Below are positions 17,621-29,840 of a stretch of DNA of 64,000 bases, piece after piece (within the stretch, counting starts at the first letter, position 1; every line of letters starts with the position of its first letter). The position numbers and the translations under genes were made by a program. The notes below the pieces were generated by a model. The model had not been told where the DNA came from. It did no database searches and was given only the letters and a program-made list of their open reading frames with translations. The stretch covers positions 2,883,501-2,947,500 of the forward strand of contig NZ_CP049744.1 of NCBI RefSeq assembly GCF_000760935.2. The letters run 5' to 3'. Source of the stretch: Rhodococcoides fascians A25f (GTDB taxonomy: Bacteria; Actinomycetota; Actinomycetes; Mycobacteriales; Mycobacteriaceae).

Positions 17621-19090
17621 ATGACACCCACGCGTACCTCTGTTTCGACGGCCGTTCATGCGTGGGACCTCTCGCTGGTGGCGCGAAGTGCAGCGCTACG
17701 GTCCAGTCGAGCGGATTCGGGTCTGCGCGCGCTGAGTACTGCGGCCGATCACGGCCGTCTGTGGCTCGGCGTTGCTGCCGTGCTCGTTGCCGCGGGCGGT
17801 CCTGCGCGCCGAGGGGGTGTTCGTGGACTCGTGGCGCTCGCGGGCGCGAGTGCCAGCGCCAACGGTCTGCTCAAGCCGTTGTTCCCGCGGTCTCGCCCGG
17901 AGGCCGAACTGGTCCCGGTCCTTCGTCAGGTGTTGGCACCGCCGGTGTCGTCGTCTTTCCCCTCCGGACATTCGGCCTCGGCGGCGGCTTTCGTGACGGC
18001 CGTTGCCATCGAATCTCCGCTGGCAGGAATTGTTCTGGCACCCGTTGCGGCCGCGGTCTGCTACTCGCGTGTCCACGTCGGTGTGCACTGGCCCACCGAC
18101 GTCATCGCGGGTGTCGCCCTCGGCTCGGCCATCGCGCTGTCCACCCGCCGGTGGTGGGCTGTGCGTTCGGAAAAGCCCGCCGATCTGGGCTCACCGGTCG
18201 ACGTCCCGCCACTCGAGGGGGGACGGGGGCTGCTCGTGCTCGTCAACCCAGGGTCGGGTGATGGCTCCGAGTCGGTGCCCGAGGCGATCCGTCGCGCACT
18301 TCCCGAGGCAGATCTGTTCGTTCCGGATCCGGAACTCGATTTCAACGAGCAACTCGAACAACGAATTCGGGATACGTCTCCGCGGGCACTCGGCGTCTGC
18401 GGCGGCGACGGAACGGTGGTCAGCGTCGCCGCGTCGGCAGCGCGCAGCGGGTTGACTCTCGCCGCGTTCCCCGGTGGCACTCTCAATCACTTCGCCCGTG
18501 ACACCGGCCTGACCGCCGTCGAAGACACCGCAGCAGCCATCGAGGCGGGCACGGCCGAACTGGTCGATATTGCCCAGGTGGCCATCGACGGCCGCAGCGT
18601 GTCGTTCGTCAACACCGCTACCTTCGGCGGATATCCCGACTCGGTGCGGTTACGTCAGAAGCTCCAGAGCCGAATCGGCAAATGGCCTGCGGCAGCCGTA
18701 GCAATGACGAGGGTACTGGCCGCCGCGGAGCCGCTGAACATCGAACTCGACGGCACCGGGCATTCGGTGTGGATGCTCTTCGTCGGCAACGGCAACTACG
18801 TGCCGACCGACCAGGTTCCCATGTCGCGCAGCAGCATTCACACCGGCACCCTGGACGTTCGCTTCCTTCCCTCCGAACCCAAGGCGTCGCGAACCAGATT
18901 GCTGTGGGCGACGGTGACGGGCACCCTGGGCTCCTCACCGGCCTATGTTCGTCGAGCAGTGAAGCAGCTGACGGTGGAGGTGGAAGGCGCTCCCGTTGCA
19001 CTCGCCGCCGACGGCGAAGTGGTGGGCGACGGAACGTGGTTCGAGTTCACCAGCGACAAGAACGGCCTCGCGCTCTACCGGAAGCGGTAG
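17621..19090 (+). CDS. Fused PAP2-type phosphatase / diacylglycerol-kinase-like protein
   Basis: A 489-residue two-domain protein. The N-terminal PAP2 membrane phosphatase (about 1-180) has all three motifs: KPLFPRSRP (K-x6-RP), PSGHS, and SRVHVGVHWPTD (SR-x5-H-x3-D). The C-terminal lipid-kinase domain (about 200-485) has LVLVNPGSGDGS and the nucleotide loop GVCGGDGTVVSVA, then AFPGGTLNHFARD. One part removes phosphate from a lipid phosphate and the other can add it; the physiological lipid is unknown. The fusion is seen in other actinobacteria. It stands alone between pafA (divergent) and prcA (convergent). Confidence 0.88.
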   Translation: MTPTRTSVSTAVHAWDLSLVARSAALRSSRADSGLRALSTAADHGRLWLGVAAVLVAAGGPARRGGVRGLVALAGASASANGLLKPLFPRSRPEAELVPVLRQVLAPPVSSSFPSGHSASAAAFVTAVAIESPLAGIVLAPVAAAVCYSRVHVGVHWPTDVIAGVALGSAIALSTRRWWAVRSEKPADLGSPVDVPPLEGGRGLLVLVNPGSGDGSESVPEAIRRALPEADLFVPDPELDFNEQLEQRIRDTSPRALGVCGGDGTVVSVAASAARSGLTLAAFPGGTLNHFARDTGLTAVEDTAAAIEAGTAELVDIAQVAIDGRSVSFVNTATFGGYPDSVRLRQKLQSRIGKWPAAAVAMTRVLAAAEPLNIELDGTGHSVWMLFVGNGNYVPTDQVPMSRSSIHTGTLDVRFLPSEPKASRTRLLWATVTGTLGSSPAYVRRAVKQLTVEVEGAPVALAADGEVVGDGTWFEFTSDKNGLALYRKR

Positions 19091-19125
19091 GGCACGAGGC
19101 CGTCCGGGCGCGATCGGCGAACCAG

Positions 19126-19911
19126 CTACGAGGGACCCACCTCGGGCACACCGTCTACGGTGTCGGTGGTGGCCTGTACGGCTGATGCCGAGGCCGGCAA
19201 CATGTCCTCCAACGCGGCTCCGGCGATGCGTCGGAACGCGCGCCGAGGCCGACCCTGGTCCAGTACAGCCACCTCGAGCGCGGATACCTCGAGAACCTTC
19301 TTCTCGGGCTCACCACCTGCAGCGGGCGGTACCGCGGGTCCCGCGGTGAGTGCGTCCACCGCCACGCGCACCGCATCGGCCAGATCGAGGCCGGGACGGT
19401 AGGTGTCCTTCAACGCTGCCACGATGGGCTCGGTCGTTCCGCCCATGACGACGAAATCCTGTTCGTCGACGATGGACCCGTCGTAGGTGATGCGGTAGAG
19501 CTGCGTTGCGATCGGCTCGTCCTGATGCGAGACCTCCGCGACACAGATTTCAACCTCGTAGGGCTTGAGCTGCTCCGTGAAAATCGTGCCGAGCGCCTGC
19601 GCGTAAGTCTTGGCGAGCGACCTGCCGGTCACATCGCGGCGGTCGTAGGTGTACCCCTTGATGTCGGCATGCTGGATACCGGCTTTCCGGAGATTCTCGA
19701 ACTCGTTGTACTTCCCCACGGCCGCGAAACCGATCCGGTCGTACAGTTCGCTCACCTTGTGCAGTGCCGTCGAGCGATTCTCGGCCACGAACAGCACACC
19801 GTCCGCGTAGGTCAAAGCGATGACGCTTCGGCCGCGGCCGATTCCCTTGCGCGCCAATTCCGAACGATCGCGCATGATCTGTTCGGCTGATGCGTAGTAC
19901 GGCATTGTCAT
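19126..19911 (-). CDS. prcA: 20S proteasome alpha subunit PrcA
   Basis: The alpha ring gates the proteasome and docks the Mpa ATPase. The 261-residue product begins [37 protein letters not shown] (gate plus helix H0), and has the alpha signatures [18 protein letters not shown] and [18 protein letters not shown]. There is no N-terminal nucleophile propeptide. ATG 19911 overlaps the prcB stop (ATGA); a second ATG at 19905 would remove two residues. It ends the pup-prcB-prcA run and faces the PAP2/DAGK gene. Confidence 0.96.
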   Translation of the reverse strand: MTMPYYASAEQIMRDRSELARKGIGRGRSVIALTYADGVLFVAENRSTALHKVSELYDRIGFAAVGKYNEFENLRKAGIQHADIKGYTYDRRDVTGRSLAKTYAQALGTIFTEQLKPYEVEICVAEVSHQDEPIATQLYRITYDGSIVDEQDFVVMGGTTEPIVAALKDTYRPGLDLADAVRVAVDALTAGPAVPPAAGGEPEKKVLEVSALEVAVLDQGRPRRAFRRIAGAALEDMLPASASAVQATTDTVDGVPEVGPS

Positions 19912-20849
19912 GGTGCGCTACCCCCTTCGCTCACTTGCTGACCGGACCGGGTGTGATGCTCGGTACCGCCGGTGTGCGCGGCACTCTCGGTCCGCTCGGC
20001 GAGAACCGAACGCGCTGCTGCCGACACGCGGTCGTGTGCAACGTCGTCCGCTCCGACGCTCGTGATTGCCACTGCCGTCGGATAGATCCCTCGGGTGACG
20101 TCCGGTCCGCCGGTGGCGGAGTCGTCGTCGGCTGCGTCGTACAGCGATTCGACCGCCGCGCGAAGCGCTTCGTCCTCGGTCATTCCAGGGCGATAGAGCT
20201 TCTTGAGTGCCGACTTGGCGAACAGGGATCCCGACCCCACCGCGTGATAGCCCGAGCGCTCCTCGTAGCGCCCGCCGACCACGTCGTAGGACACGATGCG
20301 CCCGGCACTGTCCGGGTCCGAGATGTCGATGTCGAACCCGACCAGCAACGGAACGGCGGCCAGTCCTTGCATTGCGGCACCGAGGTTGCTGCGCACCATC
20401 GACGACAGCTTGTTGGCCTTGCCGTTGAAGGTGAGTGGAACCCCTTCGATCTTCTCGTAGTGCTCCAGTTCGACCGCGAAGAGCCGTACGAGCTCGATCG
20501 CGATGCCTGCGGTTCCGGCAATGCCCGCAGCGGAGTACTCGTCGGTGACGTAGACCTTCTGCATGTCACGGTTGGCGATCAGATTGCCTTGGGTGGCGCG
20601 CCGATCACCGGCGATCAGGACCCCACCCGCGTAGGTGAGGGCGACGATCGTCGTCCCGTGCGGAGCGATGCCGGACTTGTCGGAGGTGCCGTTGGCAGCA
20701 TGGGACGCCAGGTCCGCGGCCAGACCGCTCTCGGGCAACAGATGGGGGGCGTGCTGACGGAGGTAGTCGGAGAACGACGAACTGCTCGATCCGAGCGGGA
20801 TCGTCATGCCGTCACCGGCCGACCGTGGGTCCGAACGATCCACCGTCAC
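19908..20849 (-). CDS. prcB: 20S proteasome beta subunit PrcB
   Basis: The catalytic beta subunit, 313 residues. A 65-residue propeptide precedes the mature N-terminal threonine ([23 protein letters not shown], Thr66), which becomes the nucleophile after self-cleavage; the conserved Asp and Lys follow in GDRRAT and the later strand. The propeptide length equals that reported for a Rhodococcus beta subunit. The C-terminal ~45 residues are a low-complexity acidic/His tail. GTG 20849 overlaps the pup stop (GTGA), so pup, prcB and prcA are translationally coupled. Confidence 0.97.
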   Translation of the reverse strand: MTVDRSDPRSAGDGMTIPLGSSSSSFSDYLRQHAPHLLPESGLAADLASHAANGTSDKSGIAPHGTTIVALTYAGGVLIAGDRRATQGNLIANRDMQKVYVTDEYSAAGIAGTAGIAIELVRLFAVELEHYEKIEGVPLTFNGKANKLSSMVRSNLGAAMQGLAAVPLLVGFDIDISDPDSAGRIVSYDVVGGRYEERSGYHAVGSGSLFAKSALKKLYRPGMTEDEALRAAVESLYDAADDDSATGGPDVTRGIYPTAVAITSVGADDVAHDRVSAAARSVLAERTESAAHTGGTEHHTRSGQQVSEGGSAP

Positions 20850-21040
20850 TGGCCGCCCTTCTGCACGTAGGCACGAACGAAGTCCTCGGCGTTCTCCTCG
20901 AGGACGTCGTCGATCTCGTCCAAGAGGTCGTCGGTCTCCTCGGCCAGCTTCTCGCGCCGTTCCTGCCCACCGGCTCCGGTGTCGCCTGGGACCTCATCGT
21001 CGTCGCCGCCGCCAGAGCGCCGTGTCTGCTCCTGTGCCAT
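20846..21040 (-). CDS. pup: Prokaryotic ubiquitin-like protein Pup
   Basis: A 64-residue disordered, acidic modifier protein. It begins [16 protein letters not shown], carries the helix that binds Mpa coiled coils ([20 protein letters not shown]) and ends VQKGGQ. The terminal Gln must be deamidated to Glu by Dop before PafA can attach Pup to lysines. ATG 21040 is preceded by a strong GGAGGAGG about 10 nt upstream; an upstream in-frame start at 21076 lacks one and would add 12 unrelated residues. The stop overlaps prcB. Confidence 0.97.
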   Translation of the reverse strand: MAQEQTRRSGGGDDDEVPGDTGAGGQERREKLAEETDDLLDEIDDVLEENAEDFVRAYVQKGGQ

Positions 21041-21234
21041 AGTCGCCGACCTCCTCCGTGTATCGAGAGAACACATCTACTGCACGTTCATCGATTCATC
21101 CGAGATGCACCGTTGTGGATGTGCAAGTGCAACCGAACGTTCCGCCGAAAGTGCACGGACCTTTACCCTACCGACAGACCGGCCGCGCGGGTCGTCGAGA
21201 CACCATCGAATAGTCGGTCTGCTGTGCCGGGTTC

Positions 21235-22734
21235 TCAGTTGGTGAGCTGATCGACGAGCTCGGCGGCACTGTCGACGGACTCGAGCAGCGCACCGACGTG
21301 CGATTTGGTACCGCGCAGCGGTTCGAGGGTCGGGATGCGTACCAGTGAGTCGCCGCCGAGGTCGAAGATGACGGAATCCCAGCTCGCCGCGGCGATGTCG
21401 GCCCCGAATTTGCGGAGGCACTCGCCGCGGAAGTAGGCCCTCGTATCCTCCGGCGGGTTGCCGACGGCATCGAGTACCTGCTGCTCGGTGACCAGTCGAT
21501 CCATCGACCCACGAGCAACCAGCCGGTTGTATAGGCCTTTGTCGAGCCGCACATCGGAGTACTGCAGGTCCACCAGATGAAGGCGCGGTGCCGACCAGCC
21601 CAGGCCCTCGCGCTGGCGGAAACCCTCCAGCAGACGCAGCTTCGCGGGCCAGTCCAGCAGGTGGGCGCATTCCATCGGATCGCGTTCGAGGAGGTCGAGC
21701 ACCATGGCCCACTTGTCGAGCACGTCCAGTGCTCGTGCGTCGTCGCTCCCCTCGGCGGCCACGAATTTCGCGGCCCGCTGGTGGTAGATGCGCTGGAGCG
21801 CAAGCCCGGTGAGCTCGCGTCCGTCCGCGAGAGCCACTGCCTTGCGCAGAGTCGGATCGTGGCTGATCTGGTGGACGGCGGTCACCGGTCGAGCGAGCTG
21901 GAGATCGGACAGATCCACCCCCGCTTCGATGAGGTCGAGTACCAGCGCGGTGGTGCCCACCTTGAGGTAGGTCGACATCTCCGCGAGGTTCGCGTCGCCG
22001 ATGATGCAGTGCAGTCGCCGGTACTTGTCGGCGTCCGCGTGCGGTTCGTCTCTGGTGTTGATGATTCCGCGCTTGAGTGTGGTCTCGAGGCCGACTTCCA
22101 CCTCGATGTAGTCGGCCCGCTGAGAGAGCTGGAACCCGGCCTCGTCGCCGGACTGGCCGATTCCGACGCGCCCCGATCCCGTGATCACCTGCCGCGATGC
22201 GAAGAACGGCGACAGACCGGCGATGACGGCCGAGAACGGCGTCTCTCGCGACATCAAGTAGTTCTCGTGAGTGCCGTACGACGCGCCCTTGCCGTCGACG
22301 TTGTTCTTGTACAGCTGCAACCGCGGGGCTCCTGGCACGCTGGAGGCGTGGCGAGCAGCGGCCTCCATCACGCGCTCTCCGGCCTTGTCCCAGATCACCG
22401 CGTCCAACGGATCCCGTACTTCCGGGGCCGAGTATTCGGGGTGAGCGTGGTCGACGTACAGACGGGCACCGTTGGTGAGAATCATGTTGGCCGCGCCGAT
22501 CTCGTCGGCGTCGATGACCGGTGCCGGGCCGCTGAAGCGTCCGAGGTCGAAGCCACGGGCGTCACGTAGCGGCGACTCGACTTCGTAATCCCAACGTGTG
22601 CGCTTGGCCCGCGGTACCCCTGCAGCGGCCGCGTAGGCCAACACTGCCTGGGTGGACGTCAGGATCGGATTGGCGGTGGGTTCGGTGGGCGAAGAAATGC
22701 CGTACTCGACCTCGATACCGATGATGCGCTGCAT
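21235..22734 (-). CDS. dop: Pup deamidase/depupylase Dop
   Basis: Dop turns the C-terminal Gln of Pup to Glu and also cuts Pup from substrates. The 499-residue product shares the PafA fold: [16 protein letters not shown] at the start, [15 protein letters not shown], then [20 protein letters not shown]. Compared with PafA it has an insertion (about residues 37-80) typical of Dop. TAGGCT six bases before ATG 22734 suggests a leaderless transcript. It lies 80 bp downstream of mpa and 194 bp upstream of pup. Confidence 0.97.
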   Translation of the reverse strand: MQRIIGIEVEYGISSPTEPTANPILTSTQAVLAYAAAAGVPRAKRTRWDYEVESPLRDARGFDLGRFSGPAPVIDADEIGAANMILTNGARLYVDHAHPEYSAPEVRDPLDAVIWDKAGERVMEAAARHASSVPGAPRLQLYKNNVDGKGASYGTHENYLMSRETPFSAVIAGLSPFFASRQVITGSGRVGIGQSGDEAGFQLSQRADYIEVEVGLETTLKRGIINTRDEPHADADKYRRLHCIIGDANLAEMSTYLKVGTTALVLDLIEAGVDLSDLQLARPVTAVHQISHDPTLRKAVALADGRELTGLALQRIYHQRAAKFVAAEGSDDARALDVLDKWAMVLDLLERDPMECAHLLDWPAKLRLLEGFRQREGLGWSAPRLHLVDLQYSDVRLDKGLYNRLVARGSMDRLVTEQQVLDAVGNPPEDTRAYFRGECLRKFGADIAAASWDSVIFDLGGDSLVRIPTLEPLRGTKSHVGALLESVDSAAELVDQLTN

Positions 22735-22740
22735 GAGTCG

Positions 22741-22746
22741 AGCCTA
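22741..22746 (-). promoter_or_regulatory. -10 box (TAGGCT) for leaderless dop
   Basis: Minus-strand TAGGCT ends 6 nt before ATG 22734. It implies a separate promoter for dop although mpa lies just upstream. Confidence 0.45.
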
Positions 22747-22814
22747 GACGGCACGCAGACACAGAACGGGGCGCGCCCTGTGCGGACGCGCCCCGATACT
22801 GCTCTGTGCAGGAT

Positions 22815-24578
22815 CTACAGGTACTGGCCGGTGTTGGCCTCGGTGTCGATTGCCCGGCTCGCGCTGGCATTCTTACCGGTGACCAACGTGCGGATGTAGA
22901 CGATGCGCTCGCCCTTCTTACCGGAGATTCGCGCCCAGTCGTCGGGGTTCGTGGTGTTCGGCAGATCTTCGTTCTCGGCGAACTCGTCGACGATGGAGTC
23001 GAAGAGGTGCTGAATCCTCAAACCGGCGTTGCCGGTTTCGAGAACCGACTTGATGGCGTACTTCTTCGCACGGTCCACGATGTTCTGAATCATGGCACCG
23101 GAGTTGAAGTCCTTGAAGTACAGAACTTCCTTGTCGCCGTTGGCATATGTCACCTCGAGGAAGCGGTTGTCGTCGCTCTCGGCGTACATGCGCTCGACGA
23201 CCCGGTCGATCATCCCTCGGATGCAGGCCGCGCGGTCGCCACCGAACTCGGCGACATCGTCGGCATTGACCGGCAGCGAGTCGGTCAGGTACTTGGAGAA
23301 GATGTCCTGTGCCGATTCGGCGTCGGGACGCTCGATCTTGATCTTCACGTCCAGACGACCGGGCCGCAGGATCGCGGGGTCGATCATGTCCTCTCGGTTG
23401 GAGGCACCGATCACGATGACGTTCTCGAGCCCCTCCACACCGTCGATCTCGGCGAGCAGCTGCGGAACAACTGTTGTCTCGACGTCCGACGAGACACCCG
23501 AACCACGGGTACGGAAGATCGAGTCCATCTCGTCGAAGAACACGATCACCGGGGTGCCCTCGGACGCCTTCTCCCGTGCGCGCTGGAAAATCATGCGAAT
23601 GTGACGCTCGGTCTCGCCGACGAACTTGTTGAGCAGTTCGGGGCCCTTGATGTTGAGGAAGAACGACTTCGCTTCCTTGGCGTCCTGCCCGCGGGCCTCG
23701 GCGATCTTCTTGGCCAACGAGTTGGCAACCGCCTTGGCGATCAACGTCTTTCCGCAGCCGGGAGGGCCGTAGAGCAGCACACCCTTGGGTGGACGCAGGG
23801 AGTACTCACGGAACAGATCCTTGTGCAGGAACGGGAGTTCAACAGCGTCGCGAATCTGCTCGATCTGTCGACCGAGACCACCGATGTCCTCGTATCCCAC
23901 GTCCGGCACCTCTTCGAGGACCAGGTCCTCCACCTCGGCCTTGGGGACACGCTCGAAGGCGTAGCCGGCCTTGGTGTCGACGAGCAGGGAATCGCCGGGA
24001 CGGAGTTTGCGGGACGGTTCGTCCGGGTCGATGGGGCCGTCGTCGTTGACCATGTCGATCAGCGGCTTCGCCAGCCACACGACGCGCTCCTCGTCGGCGT
24101 GACCGACGACGAGGGCCCTCGATCCGTCGCCCAGAAGCTCACGCAGAGTGCTGATCTCACCGACCTGGTCGAAGGTGCAGGCTTCGACGATGGTCAATGC
24201 CTCGTTCAGCCGCACCGTCTGGCCCGGCGCAAGCGAGTCGGCTTCGATGTTGGGCGAGCACGTGAGGCGCATCTTTCGGCCGGACGTGAACACATCGACC
24301 GTTCCGTCGTCGAACACGCTCAGCAGAACGCCGTAACCGCTCGGCGGTTGGCCGAGTCGATCGACTTCCTCGCGGAGCGCGATGAGCTGTTGTCTGGCCT
24401 CTTTGAGGGTGTCCATCAGCTTGGTGTTGCGCAGCGAGAGCGAATCGACACGGCCTTCGAGCTCGCGTACCTGTTCGGGGGACTCCCCCAGTTGACGGCG
24501 CAGTGAAGCGGCTTCGGCTCGCACGGCGTCCAGTTCGGCTCTGGCCGCGGCCACATCCGGATTGTCTGTTGAGCTCAT
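22815..24578 (-). CDS. mpa: Proteasome-associated AAA ATPase Mpa/ARC
   Basis: A 587-residue hexameric unfoldase that recognises Pup and feeds substrates into the 20S core. N-terminal coiled coil (about 5-65, heptads of Leu/Ala with charged residues), two OB folds (about 70-220), then the AAA module with Walker A GPPGCGKT, Walker [11 protein letters not shown] and the arginine-finger part RPGRLDVKI. The C-terminus GQYL has the penultimate tyrosine needed to dock the proteasome. ATG 24578 is chosen for GGGAGGAG 6-9 nt upstream; upstream in-frame codons have none. It is followed by dop. Confidence 0.97.
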   Translation of the reverse strand: MSSTDNPDVAAARAELDAVRAEAASLRRQLGESPEQVRELEGRVDSLSLRNTKLMDTLKEARQQLIALREEVDRLGQPPSGYGVLLSVFDDGTVDVFTSGRKMRLTCSPNIEADSLAPGQTVRLNEALTIVEACTFDQVGEISTLRELLGDGSRALVVGHADEERVVWLAKPLIDMVNDDGPIDPDEPSRKLRPGDSLLVDTKAGYAFERVPKAEVEDLVLEEVPDVGYEDIGGLGRQIEQIRDAVELPFLHKDLFREYSLRPPKGVLLYGPPGCGKTLIAKAVANSLAKKIAEARGQDAKEAKSFFLNIKGPELLNKFVGETERHIRMIFQRAREKASEGTPVIVFFDEMDSIFRTRGSGVSSDVETTVVPQLLAEIDGVEGLENVIVIGASNREDMIDPAILRPGRLDVKIKIERPDAESAQDIFSKYLTDSLPVNADDVAEFGGDRAACIRGMIDRVVERMYAESDDNRFLEVTYANGDKEVLYFKDFNSGAMIQNIVDRAKKYAIKSVLETGNAGLRIQHLFDSIVDEFAENEDLPNTTNPDDWARISGKKGERIVYIRTLVTGKNASASRAIDTEANTGQYL

Positions 24579-24684
24579 GAGCGACTCCTCCCAGTGACGA
24601 TCTATCAACGCTACCGGCACCGGCCCGAATGTGCGGACCGACACCACTATCGGGCGTGCCTGCACCATGCCTCGACGGAACCCC

Positions 24685-24700
24685 GACCCCGGCCGGGGTC
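24685..24700. repeat. 16-bp perfect GC palindrome between mpa and lppK
   Basis: GACCCCGG followed by CCGGGGTC, no spacer, next to the iron-box-like site. It may be an operator or chance in high-GC DNA. Confidence 0.4.
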
Positions 24701-24717
24701 ATGTTAGCCTCACCTGA
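24699..24717. promoter_or_regulatory. IdeR/DtxR-type iron box candidate between mpa and lppK
   Basis: TCATGTTAGCCTCACCTGA matches the known 19-bp box TTAGGTTAGSCTAACCTAA at 15 positions. It contains TAGCCT (plus strand) and, on the minus strand, TAACAT, either of which could be a -10 box, so a bound repressor would block the promoter. The site is 121 bp upstream of mpa and 40 bp upstream of lppK. Confidence 0.5.
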
Positions 24718-24756
24718 CCGAACAGTGGACGGACTACGGGAACAGGGGCTCCACCA

Positions 24757-25248
24757 GTGAAGATGCGCATATTTTCGGCGAGCGTCGCGCTCACGGCGGC
24801 GGTGATGTCGGTGGCCGGGTGCAGCACCGCAGATGAATCCGATCACGCCGATCACAATTCGACGTCGGCGGCAGATTCTGTCGGTACGACGACCGACGTG
24901 CCTGCTGTTGCTGCACCGACCGCCGATGAACTCGAAGCCTCGCTGCTGCAGCTGGTAGCACCGGACGTCGACGCGGCGACCAAAGCCGCCGCGGTCGAGA
25001 ACGGTCAGGCGCGTCTGACGAACCTCGAAACCATGACCGCCGCGCTGGCGAACTACGGCACGATCACGTTCGAGGTTGCCGAGCCGACCGTCGAGGGCGA
25101 GACGTCCACGGCCGACGTGGCGATCGCCACCCCGCGAGGGACGGCAGCGCCCTCACCGCAGACCTGGGTCCTGATCGACGGCAAGTGGAAGCTCTCCGAC
25201 GCCAGCACCTGCCAGATTCTCGCGATGGGGCAAGCGCCCTGCGCCTGA
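24757..25248 (+). CDS. lppK: Small lipoprotein, LppK-like
   Basis: A 163-residue exported lipoprotein. Signal peptide with a basic start (KMR), hydrophobic core and lipobox SVAGC (Cys22), then a Ser/His/Asp-rich linker. The C-terminal part (about 50-163) resembles the small alpha/beta domain of mycobacterial low-molecular-weight antigen (MTB12-like) lipoproteins, with two cysteines (TCQILAMGQAPC). In M. tuberculosis LppK (Rv2116) lies at this place beside mpa. GTG 24757 follows GGGG by 8 nt; ATG 24763 is also possible. Function unknown. Confidence 0.8.
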   Translation: MKMRIFSASVALTAAVMSVAGCSTADESDHADHNSTSAADSVGTTTDVPAVAAPTADELEASLLQLVAPDVDAATKAAAVENGQARLTNLETMTAALANYGTITFEVAEPTVEGETSTADVAIATPRGTAAPSPQTWVLIDGKWKLSDASTCQILAMGQAPCA

Positions 25249-25276
25249 AGTCCGGGCCCGACACCGCCGCGATCGA

Positions 25277-27317
<2,041 letters not shown>

Positions 27318-27321
<4 letters not shown>

Positions 27322-28145
27322 CCCTCACCGCGAAGGCACTGCCGGACGCCTTCTTCGTTCCCGCCGGTGTCGGCAAGGACGGCTTCGAGATGGTTACGGC
27401 CACCGAGAACACCGTCAGTCTGTGGGCACCGACGATGCAGCACGGCGCTCCGCCGTCCGCTCTACTGGTCCGTGCACTCGAGCGCGTCGACGCTCGGGAG
27501 GACACCCGTATCAGTCGAGTCGCGGTCGACATACTCGGTCCGATTCCGGTCGCGGACATCGAGATTCGGGCATGGACGGAGCGCCCCGGGGGCAACGTCG
27601 AACTCGTTGTTGCCGAATTGTGGGCGGAAAGTTCGTCCGGCACTGCTCGGGCGGTGGCTCGCGGCAGCGCGTGGCGTATGCGCACCACACCGACGGAGGA
27701 CGTCGAACACGTCGGCGACCCGGTGATGAAGCCGGTGGGGGACGCAGTCGACTACACCTTCGGGGGCACATGGTCGTCGGGCTATCTCGACGCCGTCGAG
27801 TTCAAGATTCTCACCGGGCTCGGTGCCGAAGGTCCCGGCGAGATCTGGGCCAGGCCCAAACCCGTTCTCGTGCAGGGTGAATCGATGACTCCGCTGGAGC
27901 GACTGTTCTCGATTGCGGACATCGCGAACGGAATCGGCGCGAAATTACCGATCGACGAATGGACCTTCTTGAATACCGACCTGACGGTGCACGTGTTCAG
28001 GGTGCCTCAGGGTGACTGGGTCGGAGTTTCGGCCGAGACCTCCACCGGTCCGGACGGAATCGCCATGTGTGCCGGCACTCTCAGCGACGAACTGGGTCCG
28101 ATCGGCAGAATCGCGCAGACGGTTCTGGTCCGGCGTCGCAGCTGA
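27318..28145 (+). CDS. Acyl-CoA thioesterase-like protein (double hotdog, 4HBT_3 type)
   Basis: A 275-residue protein with two hotdog halves. The first half contains MQHGAPPSALLVRALER, the usual Gly/Pro turn before the central helix of this family. The second half contains PLERLFSIADIANGIGAKLP and TFLNTDLTVHVFR. Such proteins hydrolyse acyl-CoA thioesters; the acyl group is unknown. GTG 27318 overlaps the nuclease stop (GTGA), so they are co-transcribed although the jobs seem unrelated. It faces the PaaI-type thioesterase gene 13 bp away. Confidence 0.82.
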
Positions 28146-28158
28146 GGGCAGCGACCGA

Positions 28159-28632
28159 TCAGGACGTGCGCGCTGTCACGACGGTGCCCTGAGCCACCGC
28201 GACGATCCGTTCCGTGTCCCCGTCGATCGAATACACGGTGCAGTGGCAGACAGCCTGGTTTCGGGTCGACGAGACCGCGTGCGCGCGGGCGACCAAATAC
28301 TCGCCGGTTGCCGGCCTCGCGAAATCGACGGTGCAGTGCGCGGTCACCGCGTCGCCGCCGAGCGCGATTCCACCGGCGAACGTCACGGCATTGTCGGCGA
28401 GATAGCTGATGACGCCGCCGTGTACGAAGCCGTGTTGCTGTCGGAGCTCGGGTCGGTTACGAAGGCGAACCTCTACGATCCCACCGTCGGTGGAGACGAG
28501 TTCTGCGCCGAGCAGTCGGGTGAACGGCTGAGCGTCGAACACCGCTCTGGCCAGTCGTGCCAGATTCTCGTCGGAGGTATCGGATGTTATGCGTCCTCCT
28601 GTTGAGCCCGCCGGATCTAGAAGGCGCGGCAC
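28159..28632 (-). CDS. PaaI/YbdB-type hotdog thioesterase
   Basis: A 157-residue single hotdog thioesterase. The signature [20 protein letters not shown] includes the catalytic-region HGG turn and an acid on the helix. The family hydrolyses aryl- or acyl-CoA. ATG 28632 overlaps the 3' end of hisG by 16 nt. A GGAGGA lies inside the frame near 28594-28599 but no standard start follows it, so the upstream ATG is kept with some doubt. The two thioesterase genes in this region face each other and are different subfamilies. Confidence 0.85.
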   Translation of the reverse strand: MPRLLDPAGSTGGRITSDTSDENLARLARAVFDAQPFTRLLGAELVSTDGGIVEVRLRNRPELRQQHGFVHGGVISYLADNAVTFAGGIALGGDAVTAHCTVDFARPATGEYLVARAHAVSSTRNQAVCHCTVYSIDGDTERIVAVAQGTVVTARTS

Positions 28633-29468
28633 GACCTGATGTCGGACGCCAGGATAGCTTTTGCCCCCAACTCGGCGAGCTCGTCCATGACGTTGTTGTG
28701 AACTTTGCGAGAAACCATGGCGCGCACGGCAACCCAGTTGTCGTCGACCATCGGCGCCAACGTGGGCGACTCGATGCCCGGGGTGATCTTGACGGCCTCG
28801 TCGAGAATCGACTTGGGGCAGTCGTAATCGAGCATCAGGTACTGCTGTGCGAAGACGACGCCCTGCACGCGGGCGATGAGCTGCTTACGCGCGGAATCGG
28901 TACCCGGGGTGCCTGCGCGTTCGATGAGTACGCCCTCCGAATCGCAAAGCGACTCACCGAAGGCCACCAGGTTGTTCTGGCGCAGTGATCGGCCCGATTC
29001 GACGACGTCGGCAATGGCGTCGGCGACCCCGAGCTGGATGGAGATCTCGACCGCGCCGTCGAGGCGGATGACCGTGGCCTCCAACCCCCGCTGGGCCAAG
29101 TCCGCGCGCACCAGATTGGGGTAAGACGTGGCGATGCGTAGTCCGCCCAAGTCCTCGGGTGCCCATTCCTTGCCCGCGGGCGCCGCGTAGCGGAACGTCG
29201 AGCGGCCGAATCCGAGCGCCAGGCGCTCTTCGACGGCAGCACCCGAATCGAGGGCCAGGTCGCGACCGGTGATGCCCAGATCCAACTGGCCGGATCCGAC
29301 GTAGATCGCAATGTCCTTGGGGCGGAGGAAGAAGAACTCGACGCCGTTCGCTGGATCGAGAACCGTCAGGTCCTTCGAGTCGCTTCGGCGCCGATAGCCG
29401 GCCTCGCTGAGAATCTCTGCGGCGGACTCGGAGAGAGCGCCCTTGTTGGGTACGGCTACGCGCAGCAT
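28617..29468 (-). CDS. hisG: ATP phosphoribosyltransferase HisG (long form)
   Basis: First enzyme of histidine synthesis: joins ATP and PRPP. The 283-residue length is that of the long, self-contained HisG with a C-terminal ACT-like regulatory domain (about 210-283), so HisZ is not needed. It begins [16 protein letters not shown] and has [12 protein letters not shown], and the PRPP loop region [18 protein letters not shown] (E-SG-T/S-L type). Histidine feedback is expected from the family. It follows hisE by 49 bp, the usual actinobacterial hisE-hisG pair away from the main his operon. Confidence 0.96.
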   Translation of the reverse strand: MLRVAVPNKGALSESAAEILSEAGYRRRSDSKDLTVLDPANGVEFFFLRPKDIAIYVGSGQLDLGITGRDLALDSGAAVEERLALGFGRSTFRYAAPAGKEWAPEDLGGLRIATSYPNLVRADLAQRGLEATVIRLDGAVEISIQLGVADAIADVVESGRSLRQNNLVAFGESLCDSEGVLIERAGTPGTDSARKQLIARVQGVVFAQQYLMLDYDCPKSILDEAVKITPGIESPTLAPMVDDNWVAVRAMVSRKVHNNVMDELAELGAKAILASDIRSCRAF

Positions 29469-29517
29469 GGAGTTTTCCTTCTTCGGTGAGTTCGTGGGAG
29501 ACGAGCGGGTCCTCGAC

Positions 29518-29799
29518 TCACAGATGTCGGTAGACGTCCTCGAGCTCGATGCCCCTGCCCACCATCATCACCTGGACCCAGTACAACAGCTGCGAGATTT
29601 CCTCGGCGAGCGCTTCGTCGCTTTCGTGCTCGGCCGCGATCCACACTTCGCCCGCTTCTTCGAGAACCTTCTTGCCCTGAAAATGAACTCCCGCATCCAA
29701 CGCTGCGACGGTGCCCGAGCCCTCCGGGCGGGTCTTCGCGCGGTCGGTGAGCTCGGCGAACAGGGAATCGAAAGTCTTCACGGATTCGTATTCTTTCAC
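29518..29799 (-). CDS. hisE: Phosphoribosyl-ATP pyrophosphatase HisE
   Basis: A 93-residue MazG-like all-helical enzyme that cleaves phosphoribosyl-ATP, the product of HisG. Conserved parts are [11 protein letters not shown] at the start, [19 protein letters not shown] (E-E-x2-E metal ligands) and [16 protein letters not shown]. It ends VYRHL as in relatives. The start is uncertain: GTG 29799 ([10 protein letters not shown]) agrees best with the N-terminal length of relatives; TTG 29820 and GTG 29781 are in frame and no start has a clear RBS. Confidence 0.93.
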   Translation of the reverse strand: MKEYESVKTFDSLFAELTDRAKTRPEGSGTVAALDAGVHFQGKKVLEEAGEVWIAAEHESDEALAEEISQLLYWVQVMMVGRGIELEDVYRHL

Positions 29800-29840
29800 G
29801 TCGGTATCCAGCGGAATCAATTCGGTCGAGATTCGAGGAA

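Noticed and set aside
22806..24506. 566-codon open frame opposite mpa
   Set aside because: Antisense to a complete, conserved ATPase; the translation looks like no protein family.
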